A DNA stretch of 40,062 nt, taken from the NCBI RefSeq assembly GCF_000478175.1, contig NZ_KI515777.1, positions 239,375-279,436 on the forward strand. The letters run 5' to 3'. This stretch comes from Corynebacterium sp. KPL1814. Lineage in GTDB: Bacteria > Actinomycetota > Actinomycetes > Mycobacteriales > Mycobacteriaceae. Below, one piece after another: positions 16,748 to 24,646 of this stretch. A program made the translations under genes and the position numbers. Each line of letters begins with the position of its first letter. The first letter of the stretch is position 1. A model generated the notes under the pieces. The model was not told the origin of the DNA and did no database searches. It saw nothing but the letters and a program-made list of their open reading frames with translations.

Positions 16748-17494
16748 ATGAAACACACCCGCGACATGGCCACGCTCTCCCGCTCCTGGGCGCTGCTGCG
16801 CTCTTTCCGCTTCGAGCAAACCCGCCCCGATATTTTCTACGGCGGCCTGGCAGAAGATACGGCCACGCTGGTGGAAAACTTGGGCCGCGATTTGGGCGTG
16901 CCGCTTGCCGATGCCCTCGTGCTCGACGTAGGCGGCGGCCCCGGCTATTTCGCCGCCGCCTTCGCGGACCGCGGCGCCTCCTACATTGGTCTTGAGCCCG
17001 ATGCCGGGGAAATGTCCGCGGCCAATATCCACCTCAGCAATTCCGTGCGTGGCGATGGCACGCGCCTGCCCTTCGCGGACGATTCCTTCGATGTGGTCTA
17101 TTCCTCTAATGTCGCCGAACACATCCCCTATCCGTGGGATATGGGGAAAGAAATGCTGCGCGTTACCCGCCCCGGCGGCCTGTGCATCATGAGCTATACC
17201 GTCTGGCTCGGCCCCTTCGGTGGCCACGAAACCGGGTTGTGGGAGCACTACATAGGCGGCGCCTTCGCCCGCGACCGCTATACCCGCCGCCATGGGCACC
17301 CGCCCAAGAATGCCTTTGGCACCTCGCTGTTTAATGTCCCCTGCTCCGCCGGCCTCACTTGGGCCGAGTCCACCGGCGCGCTAAAGCTCGCCTTTCCGCG
17401 CTACCACCCCAGCTGGGCCTGGTGGCTAACCAAGGTGCCTGGCCTGCGCGAATTCGCCGTGTCCAACCTGACGCTGGTACTGCAACCGGACTAG
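16748..17494 (+). CDS. SAM-dependent class I methyltransferase, Rv0224c-like
   Basis: The 248-residue protein has the SAM-binding motif I ALVLDVGGGPGYFAAAF (56-72), the acidic end of strand 2 in YIGLEPDAGE, motif II RLPFADDSFDVVYSSNVAEHI and the motif III-like LRVTRPGGL. This is the class I methyltransferase fold. The substrate is unknown; position in the locus matches M. tuberculosis Rv0224c. A lipid or glycolipid intermediate is likely from context only. No Shine-Dalgarno sequence precedes ATG 16748, and the transcript is probably leaderless. The CPBP protease gene follows in the same direction after 46 bases but has its own promoter. Confidence 0.85.
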   Translation: MKHTRDMATLSRSWALLRSFRFEQTRPDIFYGGLAEDTATLVENLGRDLGVPLADALVLDVGGGPGYFAAAFADRGASYIGLEPDAGEMSAANIHLSNSVRGDGTRLPFADDSFDVVYSSNVAEHIPYPWDMGKEMLRVTRPGGLCIMSYTVWLGPFGGHETGLWEHYIGGAFARDRYTRRHGHPPKNAFGTSLFNVPCSAGLTWAESTGALKLAFPRYHPSWAWWLTKVPGLREFAVSNLTLVLQPD

Positions 17495-17527
17495 GCCGCG
17501 CCACAGCTCGCGCGGAGGTTGTCCTAC

Positions 17528-17540
17528 TATACTTCCCAGC
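17528..17540 (+). promoter_or_regulatory. -10 hexamer for leaderless CPBP protease transcript
   Basis: TATACT at 17528-17533, close to consensus, lies seven bases before ATG 17541 with no ribosome binding site between. Confidence 0.55.
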
Positions 17541-18242
17541 ATGCCGGACCAACTACAAAGCTCACAGCTCTCCCCCGCCGTTCGCGCAGCTCACCTGGGG
17601 TGGGCCGCGGCCAGCGTCGTCGCCACTTTTGCCGGTGCGGCACTCATTGGCATCGCCTGTGGCCTCATTACAAAGAGCGGTTCCTGGGTGGCCTTTGGCA
17701 TCGCCGTTGGCGGCGCCATCTTCGGCTTGGGAACGGTCTGGTACGGATTTTCCCGCCGCTTGGGCTGGTCATGGCGCGATGCCGGGTTCGTGAAAGCCAA
17801 GCACTCCTTATGGCACCTGCTGTGGTGGATTCCCCTCGCCATCCTGGGTTCTGGTGCGGCCACGGGTGCCGTCAATGCATTACTGGGCAGCGAACCAGCC
17901 GGCAATAATCTTTCCGCCGGCCTAAAGATAAGCCCCGCCGCCACCATCATGGTGGTACTCAGCACCGCGCTTGTCATTCCCTTGGTCGAAGAAGTGGCAT
18001 TTCGCCGCGTCCTATTGGATTGGCTGCAAAATTCCATGCCCGCCTGGGCGGCAGCGCTTATCACCATCGCTGTCTTCGCCCTCGCGCACGGCATCCCCGC
18101 AGTAATGCTCTACATCGCATTCTTTGGCACCTTCTTGGTGCTAGCGCGCCTCTGGTTCAAGACACTTACCGCTCCCCTGTGCATTCACATTGCGAATAAC
18201 ACGGTCGTGGCAATCACGGCTCTGGCGGGGCTATCGGGCTAA
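17541..18242 (+). CDS. CPBP-family intramembrane metalloprotease
   Basis: This 233-residue protein has about six to seven membrane helices and all CPBP (CAAX protease and bacteriocin-processing) motifs: EEVAFRR with the Glu pair at 150-151, FALAH with His183, and HIANN with His216 and Asn220. These residues bind the catalytic metal within the membrane. Substrates in bacteria are mostly unknown; some members confer self-immunity to bacteriocins or process membrane proteins. It begins with its own promoter. It is the last gene of this conserved block; the sequence beyond its stop is transposon debris. Confidence 0.88.
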   Translation: MPDQLQSSQLSPAVRAAHLGWAAASVVATFAGAALIGIACGLITKSGSWVAFGIAVGGAIFGLGTVWYGFSRRLGWSWRDAGFVKAKHSLWHLLWWIPLAILGSGAATGAVNALLGSEPAGNNLSAGLKISPAATIMVVLSTALVIPLVEEVAFRRVLLDWLQNSMPAWAAALITIAVFALAHGIPAVMLYIAFFGTFLVLARLWFKTLTAPLCIHIANNTVVAITALAGLSG

Positions 18243-18317
18243 GAAGTCCCTGCGCAGCGGAAAAAGGAAGCGCTAGTTCAGTAGCCGAGGTGGAAACTAC
18301 GCGCAGAAAGCTTCTGT

Positions 18318-18605
18318 GCGCCAGTTCATGGGGCGGTAGGGAATAGTGCTGATAACGCCCTAGCGGACTCGTTTAACGCAACTCTCAAGCAAGAAGTACT
18401 ACGGGACTGGAAGGTCTTTAACGATCCGATCACCTGCCGGCAAGACGTCTTCCGGTGGTGCATGCGCTACAACACATGCCAGCGGCACCCCTGGTGTAAC
18501 CTTTTGGTTTCTGATGTCTTTGAAAGCGAAACTTCAACTACACTGCCCAAAGCGGGCATAATTGACCCCGATGTATCCATTTCTCGAGGGGCAAATTCGA
18601 ACTAA
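18318..18605 (+). pseudogene. IS3-family (IS150-like) transposase C-terminal remnant
   Basis: From 18318 the frame reads APVHGAVGNSADNALADSFN and continues ATLKQEVLRDWKVF, then VFRWCMRYNTCQRHPWCN and DVFESETSTTL before TAA at 18603-18605. This is the last third of an IS3-family transposase, with the final acidic residue of the catalytic triad replaced by Asp in ALADSFN (the family has Glu). Upstream coding sequence is absent. It differs from the IS3 remnants elsewhere in the window and marks the left border of the accessory insert with the PIN gene. Confidence 0.8.
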
Positions 18606-18631
18606 TAGTCTGACGTTCTAGATTTTGCATC

Positions 18632-19159
18632 CTAATGGCTACTAAACGGTAACTGTGGCTGCGTGGGCTCTGGCGGCGCCATCACCCTTACGCCAGACAC
18701 ACGATTTTCGAGCTTAAGTAATTGTTTATCGTTGGTATAAACGTAATGAGCGCCCCAGTATGCAGCAGCGGCAACGATACAAGCATCTATACCGGTCAAT
18801 TCATAACGCTTCATATACTCTTCTGAGTCTTTTACCAACTGTTCATCTAAGTCAACAAAAAGAAAGTCTATAGTTTCAAGAAAACCTACCGCGTTGTCAA
18901 TTAACTTCTTCCGTTTATTAGCAGTTTTACCTTTCCCTCTTATTATTCCGAGAAGTTCCGCATAAATCGGCGTGGGCATAAGCAGCATGTGCTCTTTACC
19001 GTTTCCATTGATTAGAGCTTCCACATTTGAAGCTATTTCGCTTCGCTCCGTCTGGAGTGCGTTTTCGTTAAGATCTCCACGGTTCGCCTTGTAGGAAAAG
19101 AAGGTGACCCAAGCATTGGTATCAATAATGATGTAATAGAGCGATTGCTTATGCGTCAC
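18632..19159 (-). CDS. PIN-domain protein, putative ribonuclease
   Basis: The 175-residue protein has the PIN nuclease fold markers: Asp13 in YIIIDTNAW, Glu68 in IYAELL, Asp125 in TGIDACIVAAA and Asp144 in YTNDKQLL. These acidic residues normally bind Mg or Mn for RNA cleavage. It starts with GTG at 19159, inside the last 11 bases of the upstream gene, so translation is coupled. Many PIN proteins are VapC toxins, but those are about 130-140 residues; the longer middle part and the 249-residue partner are not the usual VapBC pattern. AT-rich base composition and flanking IS debris suggest recent acquisition. Confidence 0.8.
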   Translation of the reverse strand: MTHKQSLYYIIIDTNAWVTFFSYKANRGDLNENALQTERSEIASNVEALINGNGKEHMLLMPTPIYAELLGIIRGKGKTANKRKKLIDNAVGFLETIDFLFVDLDEQLVKDSEEYMKRYELTGIDACIVAAAAYWGAHYVYTNDKQLLKLENRVSGVRVMAPPEPTQPQLPFSSH

Positions 19160-19898
19160 GGTTCAACCTCACAATATCTACAGGATCTAGACCTTCAAGC
19201 CACTCGGTTCCCAGAATTCCTCGAACCTCATATGCAGGTCTTTGAATCTTCTTTTCTCCTACTTCGCTCACGTCTTTGACCTTGACTGTTTGCACCTCGT
19301 TGGTAACCGGGTCTCGAGTAATTAAACCTCGTACTAAAACTTCCTGTTGCATATGCTCTAGGACCGTCTTTACTTGATGCTTTTCCAACTCAAGCCGAAT
19401 ACTCTTACCGGTTCGGGATTGCTCAATTCCGGCAGTCAATCTATTACGCCCATTAAACTTATACAAAGTACCTTTCACAGAACCGAGAGATTCGAGTACA
19501 TCCTTAAGTGCTTCAGTTGCATGCCGGGAAACTTCTCGGTTAACGTTTATGGGCGCAGTGAGACTACCGAAATAAACACCAGTAACTCCCCGTTCCGTGG
19601 TCACTCCATAAAGGTCCCTTACAGCGGTCAGCGCGGTACGGTTGAATTTCTCAGGGCGTTGTCCAGTCTGAGTGAGCGCTTCAAGCCCTTCCGTTAAAAC
19701 CTTTGCATACTCAGGTTCGGTGATGACATCGACAACAGCACTTCCAGTTTTTAATCCCTTGATACGTTGCTGCACATCATTACCACCTACAGCACGGATC
19801 AGCTTAGAGATAGCCGCAACAGATTTTTCTAGTGCTTTTAATTCAATCTCGCAAGGGTTACCGTCGACTTTAAGGCGAAGGGTATCGTCATCACTCAT
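19149..19898 (-). CDS. Uncharacterised protein paired with the PIN protein
   Basis: The start at 19898 has a near-perfect ribosome binding site, AGGAGGTG, just upstream, and TATGAT (19933-19928) is a likely -10. The 249-residue product has no export signal or membrane helix. The N-terminal half contains LKALEKSVAAISKLIRAVGG and the C-terminal half a beta-rich region (GSVKGTLYKFNGRNRLTAG, then EVLVRGLITRDPVTNEVQTV). That region resembles proteins of unknown function that often precede PIN genes (recollection, not verified). It overlaps the PIN gene by 11 bases. It may be an antitoxin, a specificity subunit or a sensor. I cannot assign a function. Confidence 0.65.
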   Translation of the reverse strand: MSDDDTLRLKVDGNPCEIELKALEKSVAAISKLIRAVGGNDVQQRIKGLKTGSAVVDVITEPEYAKVLTEGLEALTQTGQRPEKFNRTALTAVRDLYGVTTERGVTGVYFGSLTAPINVNREVSRHATEALKDVLESLGSVKGTLYKFNGRNRLTAGIEQSRTGKSIRLELEKHQVKTVLEHMQQEVLVRGLITRDPVTNEVQTVKVKDVSEVGEKKIQRPAYEVRGILGTEWLEGLDPVDIVRLNRDA

Positions 19899-20039
19899 GT
19901 TTCACCTCCTAGTTGGTGCTTGAAAATATCATAGGTCATTGGCTCGACGCTTTGTCTGTCAAATTACCTAGGCAAGATTATTTTCCCTGCTTAACCCTCA
20001 AAGCTTGAGGGGCTCTAAAATACGATTCAATCTAGCGCT

Positions 20040-20249
20040 TCACCACCCTGCAGTCCAAGGATTCGGTGTACACAGCAGGATGCGGCTCAACTCGTTATCC
20101 CGATACGCTTTCCATTTCACTGGTTCTAAGAATTCGACAGCAATAGCGGCAAATAGGAGAATCGGCATTGCCACTGCAACATATACAGTGAGAGAGTTTT
20201 TAGAACATTTTCCATAGTCTGAACCAGATCCACCCCGGAAAGTGGACAC
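20040..20249 (-). CDS. Small membrane ORF, doubtful
   Basis: A 69-codon frame contains one hydrophobic helix, TVYVAVAMPILLFAAIAVEF, then a charged segment VKWKAYRDNELSR. Its first codons lie in a probable IS tip (GGAAAGTGGACAC near 20240). A shifted start at 20215 (MENVLKTLS) would suit the protein better and would imply a frameshift. It is probably a broken small membrane protein. Confidence 0.3.
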   Translation of the reverse strand: MSTFRGGSGSDYGKCSKNSLTVYVAVAMPILLFAAIAVEFLEPVKWKAYRDNELSRILLCTPNPWTAGW

Positions 20250-20454
20250 GTCTTGGATTCTAGAAGTCGTAGTAGAATAATATGGGCCCCCAACGAGTGC
20301 CAGATCGTTGAGCCCCTCGGGCCTAAAGACCCACGTGAAGGATCGCGCTAACGAACTTCACGGTAGCGGTCACAAAGTTGAGGACTCCGCTCACCAAGTT
20401 AAGGATTACGGTTCCTTTGGTGGCGGGGTCTTTTCCGTTGTAACTGGGTGTATC
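20250..20454. other. Non-coding stretch between mobile-element scars
   Basis: No credible coding frame is visible. The left edge carries an IS-like tip with the sequence GGAAAGTGGACAC; the right edge abuts the repeat at 20455. Confidence 0.4.
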
Positions 20455-20524
20455 GGTTTAACCCCGGGTTAAACGACAAAATGTGTTGTTTTCCGGCGTG
20501 TCGGGTTAAACGACATTTTGTGTT
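20455..20524. repeat. Palindrome and tandem direct repeat at the end of an IS1249-like element
   Basis: GTTTAACCC and GGGTTAAAC form a 9-bp palindrome around one base (20455-20473). The right arm begins the motif GGGTTAAACGACAAAATGTG (from 20465), which returns at 20502 as GGGTTAAACGACATTTTGTG. The central AAAA is inverted to TTTT, so the two copies are mirror variants. They lie immediately beyond the stop of the transposase remnant and are probably terminal repeats of that element, present twice. Confidence 0.5.
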
Positions 20525-20538
20525 GGTGGACTGCGTGG

Positions 20539-20831
20539 TTTAGGGCATGTGGCCTTTGCGTATTCCCATAGAGTGGTTATAGGCACTGTCGAAAGTTGCT
20601 GGTCGGCCGTATTCACGGCCGCTGGTGGCTTGCGTTTCTTGGCTGGCTAGGGTGTGTGCTTTGGCTAAGGCCTGGCCTCTGATGCGTCCACTTTCCTGGC
20701 TCAGCCTCTAGCGCGAGTGACAGTGGCTTTACAGGCGTTCCATCGCCATCGCTGGCGGATTGATGCTTGTAGTCCCGTATTTTGGTGCACGCCCTGCTAC
20801 AGACGGGGCATCGAGGATGATTCTTACTCAT
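20539..20831 (-). pseudogene. IS1249-family-like transposase remnant
   Basis: The N-terminus reads MSKNHPRCPVCSRACTK, a zinc-ribbon start like that of IS1249-family transposases. After a frameshift come QRWRWNACKATVTRARG and a stop. In the third frame a C-terminal part reads ATSGREYGRPATFDSAYNHS followed by MGIRKGHMP and TAA at 20541-20539. The middle, including any catalytic domain, is missing, so the remnant is under a quarter of a normal transposase. Family naming is from memory of the zinc-ribbon and C-terminal sequence and is less sure than the statement that this is transposase debris. Confidence 0.6.
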
Positions 20832-21009
20832 CCATTCATCGTGAACCTCGGCGCCTAGCACATCAGCACGCCCCCGGTGGTATTTCAGGCCCGAGACTGC
20901 GTTATCCCTCCGGATAAGTGAAATAATCCTAATACCAGCAGGCCAGACTGGCTAAACATATAACTTCACCAACACATCCTGTCGTTTAGGCCTTAACCCC
21001 AACAAAGAT

Positions 21010-21048
21010 CTAACCCCAGAGCTTTACGCTGCTGGGGTTAGCTTTATG
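21010..21048. terminator. Terminator downstream of pckG
   Basis: CTAACCCCAG (21010-21019) and CTGGGGTTAG (21032-21041) form a perfect 10-bp stem with a 12-base loop, about 30 bases beyond the pckG stop. T-rich bases occur on both sides, so it may work in both directions and insulate pckG from the IS debris. Confidence 0.7.
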
Positions 21049-21073
21049 CGGGGAATTACCGCGGATAAACGCG

Positions 21074-22900
21074 TTAGGAAGCGGCGTCCTCCACGCGCTT
21101 CTTCAGGGCGCGGAACTGGTTCCACACTTCCTCAGGCACGCGGGAGCCCAGGAAGTTCAGGTACTCGGCGTTGTCTTGCATATCGCCTTCCCATTCCTTC
21201 GGGTCAACGGCGAGTGCGGCGCGAACGTCGTCGACTTCAAAGTCAAGGCCTTCCAAGTCGATGTCCTCGGCGCGGGCGGTGCGTCCGACCACCGTATCCT
21301 CGGCCTCTACATTGCCTTCAATGCGGTCGATGATCCACTTGAGGACGCGGGAGTTCTCGCCAAAGCCCGGCCACAGGAAGCGGCCATCGTCGCCGCGGCG
21401 GAACCAGTTAACGAGGAAGACCTCCGGCATGCGGTCGCCGCCCTTTTTACCCATGTCAACCCAGTGCTGCAGGTAGTCACCGGCGTTGTAGCCCATGAAC
21501 GGCAGCATGGCCATTGGGTCGTGACGCAGCGCACCAACTTCACCCTCTGCGGCTGCGGTCTGGCCAGAAGACAGCAGTGCACCGATCATGGTGCCGTGGT
21601 TCCAGTCGAAGGACTGGGTAACCAGCGGAACCGTGGTCTTGCGACGGCCGCCGAAGAGAATGGCATCAATCTTGACGCCCTTCCAGTCGTCGTACTCCGG
21701 CGCGGCGGTGGGGCACTGGGAAATCGGCACGCAGTAGCGGGAGTTCGGGTGGGCGGCCTTGGTGGACGATGCCGGAGTCCAGTCTTCACCGGTCCAGGAG
21801 ATGAGGTGCTCTGGTGCCTCGTCGGTCATGTCCTCCCACCAGACATCGCCGTCATCGGTAAGCGCGACGTTGGTGAACAAGGTATTGCCCGGCTTCATGG
21901 TATCCATGGCGATCGGGTTGGAATCGTAGTTGGTGCCAGGGGCCACGCCGAAGAAACCGTTTTCCGGGTTCACGGCGTAGAGGCCGTCCTCACGCAGGTG
22001 CAGCCAGGCGATGTCATCGCCCACGACCTCAGCCTTCCAACCAGGAATGGTGGGGGTAATCATGGCCAGGTTGGTCTTACCGCACTGGGACGGGAATGCG
22101 GCGGCGACGTGGTAGTTCTTGCCCTCCGGGTTGGTCAGCTTCAGGATGAGCATGTGCTCAGCCATCCAGCCTTCTTCCTTGGCCATGACGGACGCGATGC
22201 GCAGCGCGTAGCACTTCTTGGCCAAGATGGCATTGCCGCCGTAACCGGAACCGTAGGACCAAATCTCTTTGGTCTCTGGGAACTGGGTGATGTACTTATT
22301 GTCGTTGCACGGCCAGGCAACGTCTTCTTCGCCTGGCTGCAGCGGGGCGCCGACGGAGTGGAGGGCGTGGACGAAATCGCCGTCTGTGCCGATCTTGTCC
22401 AGTGCTTCTGCGCCCATGCGGGTCATGATGCGCATGGACAAGACCACATAAGCGGAATCGGTCAACTGCACGCCAAGCTTGGGCTCTGGATCGCTAATCG
22501 GGCCCATGCAGAAAGGAACGACATACATGGTCCGGCCCTTCATGGATCCACGGAAGGCCTCCGTCATTTCTTCCTTCATGGCCTTTGGCGGTGCCCAGTT
22601 ATTGGTTGGGCCCGCATCTTTTTCCTTCGAGGTGCAGATGAAGGTGCGGGATTCCACGCGGGCAACGTCCGCTGGGTTGGACCGCGCCAAGTAGGAATTC
22701 GGGCGCTTTTCCTCATTTAGCTTGATGAGGGTGCCTTTATCGACCAGCTCTGCGGCGAGGCGGTCAGCCTCTTCCTGCGAGCCATCCACAAAAGCCACCT
22801 CGTCCGGCTGGAAAAGCTCAACGCTTTCATTAATCCAATCGATCAGTTCTTGATTGTCTGTAGGCAGCTCTCCAACGAGGCCCTGAATGGTGGCGGTCAT
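21074..22900 (-). CDS. pckG: Phosphoenolpyruvate carboxykinase (GTP)
   Basis: The enzyme converts oxaloacetate and GTP to phosphoenolpyruvate, CO2 and GDP, the entry step of gluconeogenesis. The 608-residue protein has the kinase-1a loop and PEPCK-GTP signature [12 protein letters not shown] (269-280), the kinase-2 region [10 protein letters not shown] (291-300) and the substrate region [15 protein letters not shown] (216-230). Length is typical for the GTP-dependent family. ATG at 22900, eight bases behind GGAG, is the start; a longer frame to 22945 lacks support. In M. tuberculosis the orthologue pckA also lies in the mmpL3-trmB neighbourhood. Expression in corynebacteria responds to carbon source, and candidate sites lie upstream (22901-23261). 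Confidence 0.97.
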   Translation of the reverse strand: MTATIQGLVGELPTDNQELIDWINESVELFQPDEVAFVDGSQEEADRLAAELVDKGTLIKLNEEKRPNSYLARSNPADVARVESRTFICTSKEKDAGPTNNWAPPKAMKEEMTEAFRGSMKGRTMYVVPFCMGPISDPEPKLGVQLTDSAYVVLSMRIMTRMGAEALDKIGTDGDFVHALHSVGAPLQPGEEDVAWPCNDNKYITQFPETKEIWSYGSGYGGNAILAKKCYALRIASVMAKEEGWMAEHMLILKLTNPEGKNYHVAAAFPSQCGKTNLAMITPTIPGWKAEVVGDDIAWLHLREDGLYAVNPENGFFGVAPGTNYDSNPIAMDTMKPGNTLFTNVALTDDGDVWWEDMTDEAPEHLISWTGEDWTPASSTKAAHPNSRYCVPISQCPTAAPEYDDWKGVKIDAILFGGRRKTTVPLVTQSFDWNHGTMIGALLSSGQTAAAEGEVGALRHDPMAMLPFMGYNAGDYLQHWVDMGKKGGDRMPEVFLVNWFRRGDDGRFLWPGFGENSRVLKWIIDRIEGNVEAEDTVVGRTARAEDIDLEGLDFEVDDVRAALAVDPKEWEGDMQDNAEYLNFLGSRVPEEVWNQFRALKKRVEDAAS

Positions 22901-23261
22901 TAAAAATTCTCCTCTGGATAGGATGTGAAAATCGGGGCATATCACGGCCCAACTTTGCCTTCCGCCTCCAGATTAACCGGCAAAGCCAAAATATTGGCCA
23001 CATTAAGTGTCATTTTTCCCACTCCGGTTATATCCACCGCCGTGAGCGGACGTTTACCAAGCACACTATGGATAATTGTGATATTAGGCGTGATTTTCTC
23101 CACACCATTTCGGGGGCATTAAAGTATCCTATTTACCCATTCTATGCCACAAGGGGTCACCCCCGTTGAATCCACCGGTTATCCTCTTCCCCCATACAGC
23201 GGGGAAAACACCCGGCGCGGCATATTGCTTGCCATGCCTGGACAGGGAAAAATAGGGCGCA
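22901..23261. promoter_or_regulatory. Divergent control region of pckG and trmB
   Basis: This 361-base gap holds the promoters of pckG (minus) and trmB (plus). AACTTTGCC at 22951 and the inverted GGCAAAG at 22979-22985 resemble sites for the acetate regulator RamB. GGGGTCACCCCC at 23153-23164 resembles paired G/C runs bound by RamA. These are by-eye matches to published consensus forms, not tested sites. The bulk of the gap is AT-rich with no gene. Confidence 0.4.
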
Positions 23262-24038
23262 ATGAATAGCACGGATAATTCTCAAAACACCCCTGCCGGA
23301 GAAATGCCGCCGGGTCGCCCGCCGCAAACGGATTTCAATGCGGTCTTTGATAATGACCTGGACTACCCGCGCCTGGGCAATGTCACCTTCCGCCGCGGCA
23401 CGCTCACGGATAACCAGCACCAGCTTTTTGAGCAGCGCTGGCCCGAGCTGGGCCGCGTCTTAAGCGATGAGCTTATCGATGTCGATGAGTGGTTCGGTCG
23501 CACCGGCGCCAAAACCATCGTGGAAATCGGCTCCGGCACCGGCACCTCCACCGCGGCCATGGCACCGCTGGAACAGGACACCAATATCATCGCGGTAGAA
23601 CTCTATAAGCCAGGCTTGGCCAAGCTCATGGGCCAGATCGAGCGCGAGGGCATTGATAATATTCGCATGATCCGCGGCGATGGCGTGGAGGTGATGGTGC
23701 GCATGATTGCCCCGGAATCCCTCGATGGAATCCGCGTCTTTTTCCCGGACCCCTGGCCCAAGGCGCGCCACCACAAGCGCCGCATCATCCAATCCGGCAC
23801 GCTCAACCTCTTTGCCTCCCGGCTAAAGAAGGGCGGAGTCCTGCACGTTGCTACCGACCACGCCGGTTATGCCGAATGGATAGATGAGCTCGTGCACGTC
23901 GAGCCCAGCCTGGAGTACAAGGGCTGGCCGTGGCCAGACTGCCCGCAATTGGTGGACCGGCAGATCATCACCAAGTTTGAGGGCAAGGGCCTAGATAAAG
24001 AACACATCATTACTGAATACCTGTGGGAGAAGAAGTAA
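23262..24038 (+). CDS. trmB: tRNA (guanine-N7-)-methyltransferase
   Basis: TrmB methylates N7 of guanosine 46 in the variable loop of many tRNAs, using S-adenosylmethionine. The 258-residue protein shows motif [12 protein letters not shown] (86-96), the TrmB hallmark [15 protein letters not shown], and the late motif [10 protein letters not shown]. The first 35 residues are a poorly conserved polar extension, as in other actinobacterial TrmB. ATG 23262 has AGGG close upstream. The next gene starts immediately after the stop, forming a likely operon trmB-NYN-cmpL1-26801-27826, as in M. tuberculosis Rv0208c-Rv0206c. Confidence 0.95.
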   Translation: MNSTDNSQNTPAGEMPPGRPPQTDFNAVFDNDLDYPRLGNVTFRRGTLTDNQHQLFEQRWPELGRVLSDELIDVDEWFGRTGAKTIVEIGSGTGTSTAAMAPLEQDTNIIAVELYKPGLAKLMGQIEREGIDNIRMIRGDGVEVMVRMIAPESLDGIRVFFPDPWPKARHHKRRIIQSGTLNLFASRLKKGGVLHVATDHAGYAEWIDELVHVEPSLEYKGWPWPDCPQLVDRQIITKFEGKGLDKEHIITEYLWEKK

Positions 24039-24632
24039 ATGAGCACCTATCTACTGGTGTGGGACGCACCCAATATGGATATGGGGCTCGGCTCCCTGCT
24101 TGGGGGTCGCCCCACCGCAGCGCATCGCCCGCGTTTTGATGCCATCGGCCGGTGGCTGGTCCACCGCGCGGTGGATGTCGATGCCGATCCGCAGGCCGCG
24201 GTCTTTACCAATGTCTCCCCCGGCGGCGCCGATGTGATTCGCCCCTGGGTAGAGGCCATCCGCAATGTGGGCTTTGGCGTCTTTGCCAAGCCGAAGATCC
24301 ACGAAGATGACGATGTGGATCCAGACATGATCGACCACATCGAAAAACTGCGCGATGATCTCGCCGGCGTCGTGGTCGCCTCTGCCGATGGCCAGAACTT
24401 TCAACCCTTGCTGGAAGAGCTCATTAATGAAGGCCTGCCCGTTACCGTCCTGGGTTTCCACGAACACGCCTCCTGGGCCGTGGGTCACCCCGAGATCGAC
24501 TTCGTTGACCTAGAAGATATTGACGGCGTCTTCCGCGAGCCGCTACCCCGCGTCAACCTGGATAACCTGCCTGAAGGTGGTGCATGGCTCCAGCCATTCC
24601 GCCCGCTGGCTGCGCTACTGAATAATAGCTAG
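24039..24632 (+). CDS. NYN-domain protein, putative RNase (Rv0207c-like)
   Basis: The 197-residue protein begins TYLLVWDAPNMDMGLGSLL, where the Asp-Ala-Pro-Asn motif is the first acidic site of the NYN (PIN-like) nuclease fold. Later come DLAGVVVASADGQNFQPLL, with a second acidic site, and LPVTVLGFHEHAS. NYN proteins are predicted RNases or RNA-binding proteins. Its position between trmB and the MmpL3-type gene matches Rv0207c. The start codon follows the trmB stop with no gap, so translation is coupled. The physiological substrate is unknown. Confidence 0.83.
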   Translation: MSTYLLVWDAPNMDMGLGSLLGGRPTAAHRPRFDAIGRWLVHRAVDVDADPQAAVFTNVSPGGADVIRPWVEAIRNVGFGVFAKPKIHEDDDVDPDMIDHIEKLRDDLAGVVVASADGQNFQPLLEELINEGLPVTVLGFHEHASWAVGHPEIDFVDLEDIDGVFREPLPRVNLDNLPEGGAWLQPFRPLAALLNNS

Positions 24633-24646
24633 GAGGCTTACCCCAC

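Noticed and set aside
18632..19898. Ordinary VapBC toxin-antitoxin label
   Set aside because: The PIN protein is longer than VapC, and the 249-residue partner has no recognisable VapB-type DNA-binding domain.
20466..20524. CRISPR-like spaced repeat
   Set aside because: Only two copies with an inverted core, directly at a transposase end; no array and no cas gene is present in the window.
21176..22720. 514-codon plus-strand frame opposite pckG
   Set aside because: It lies wholly within the conserved pckG gene, has no ribosome binding site, and its protein resembles nothing; long antisense frames are expected in GC-rich genes.
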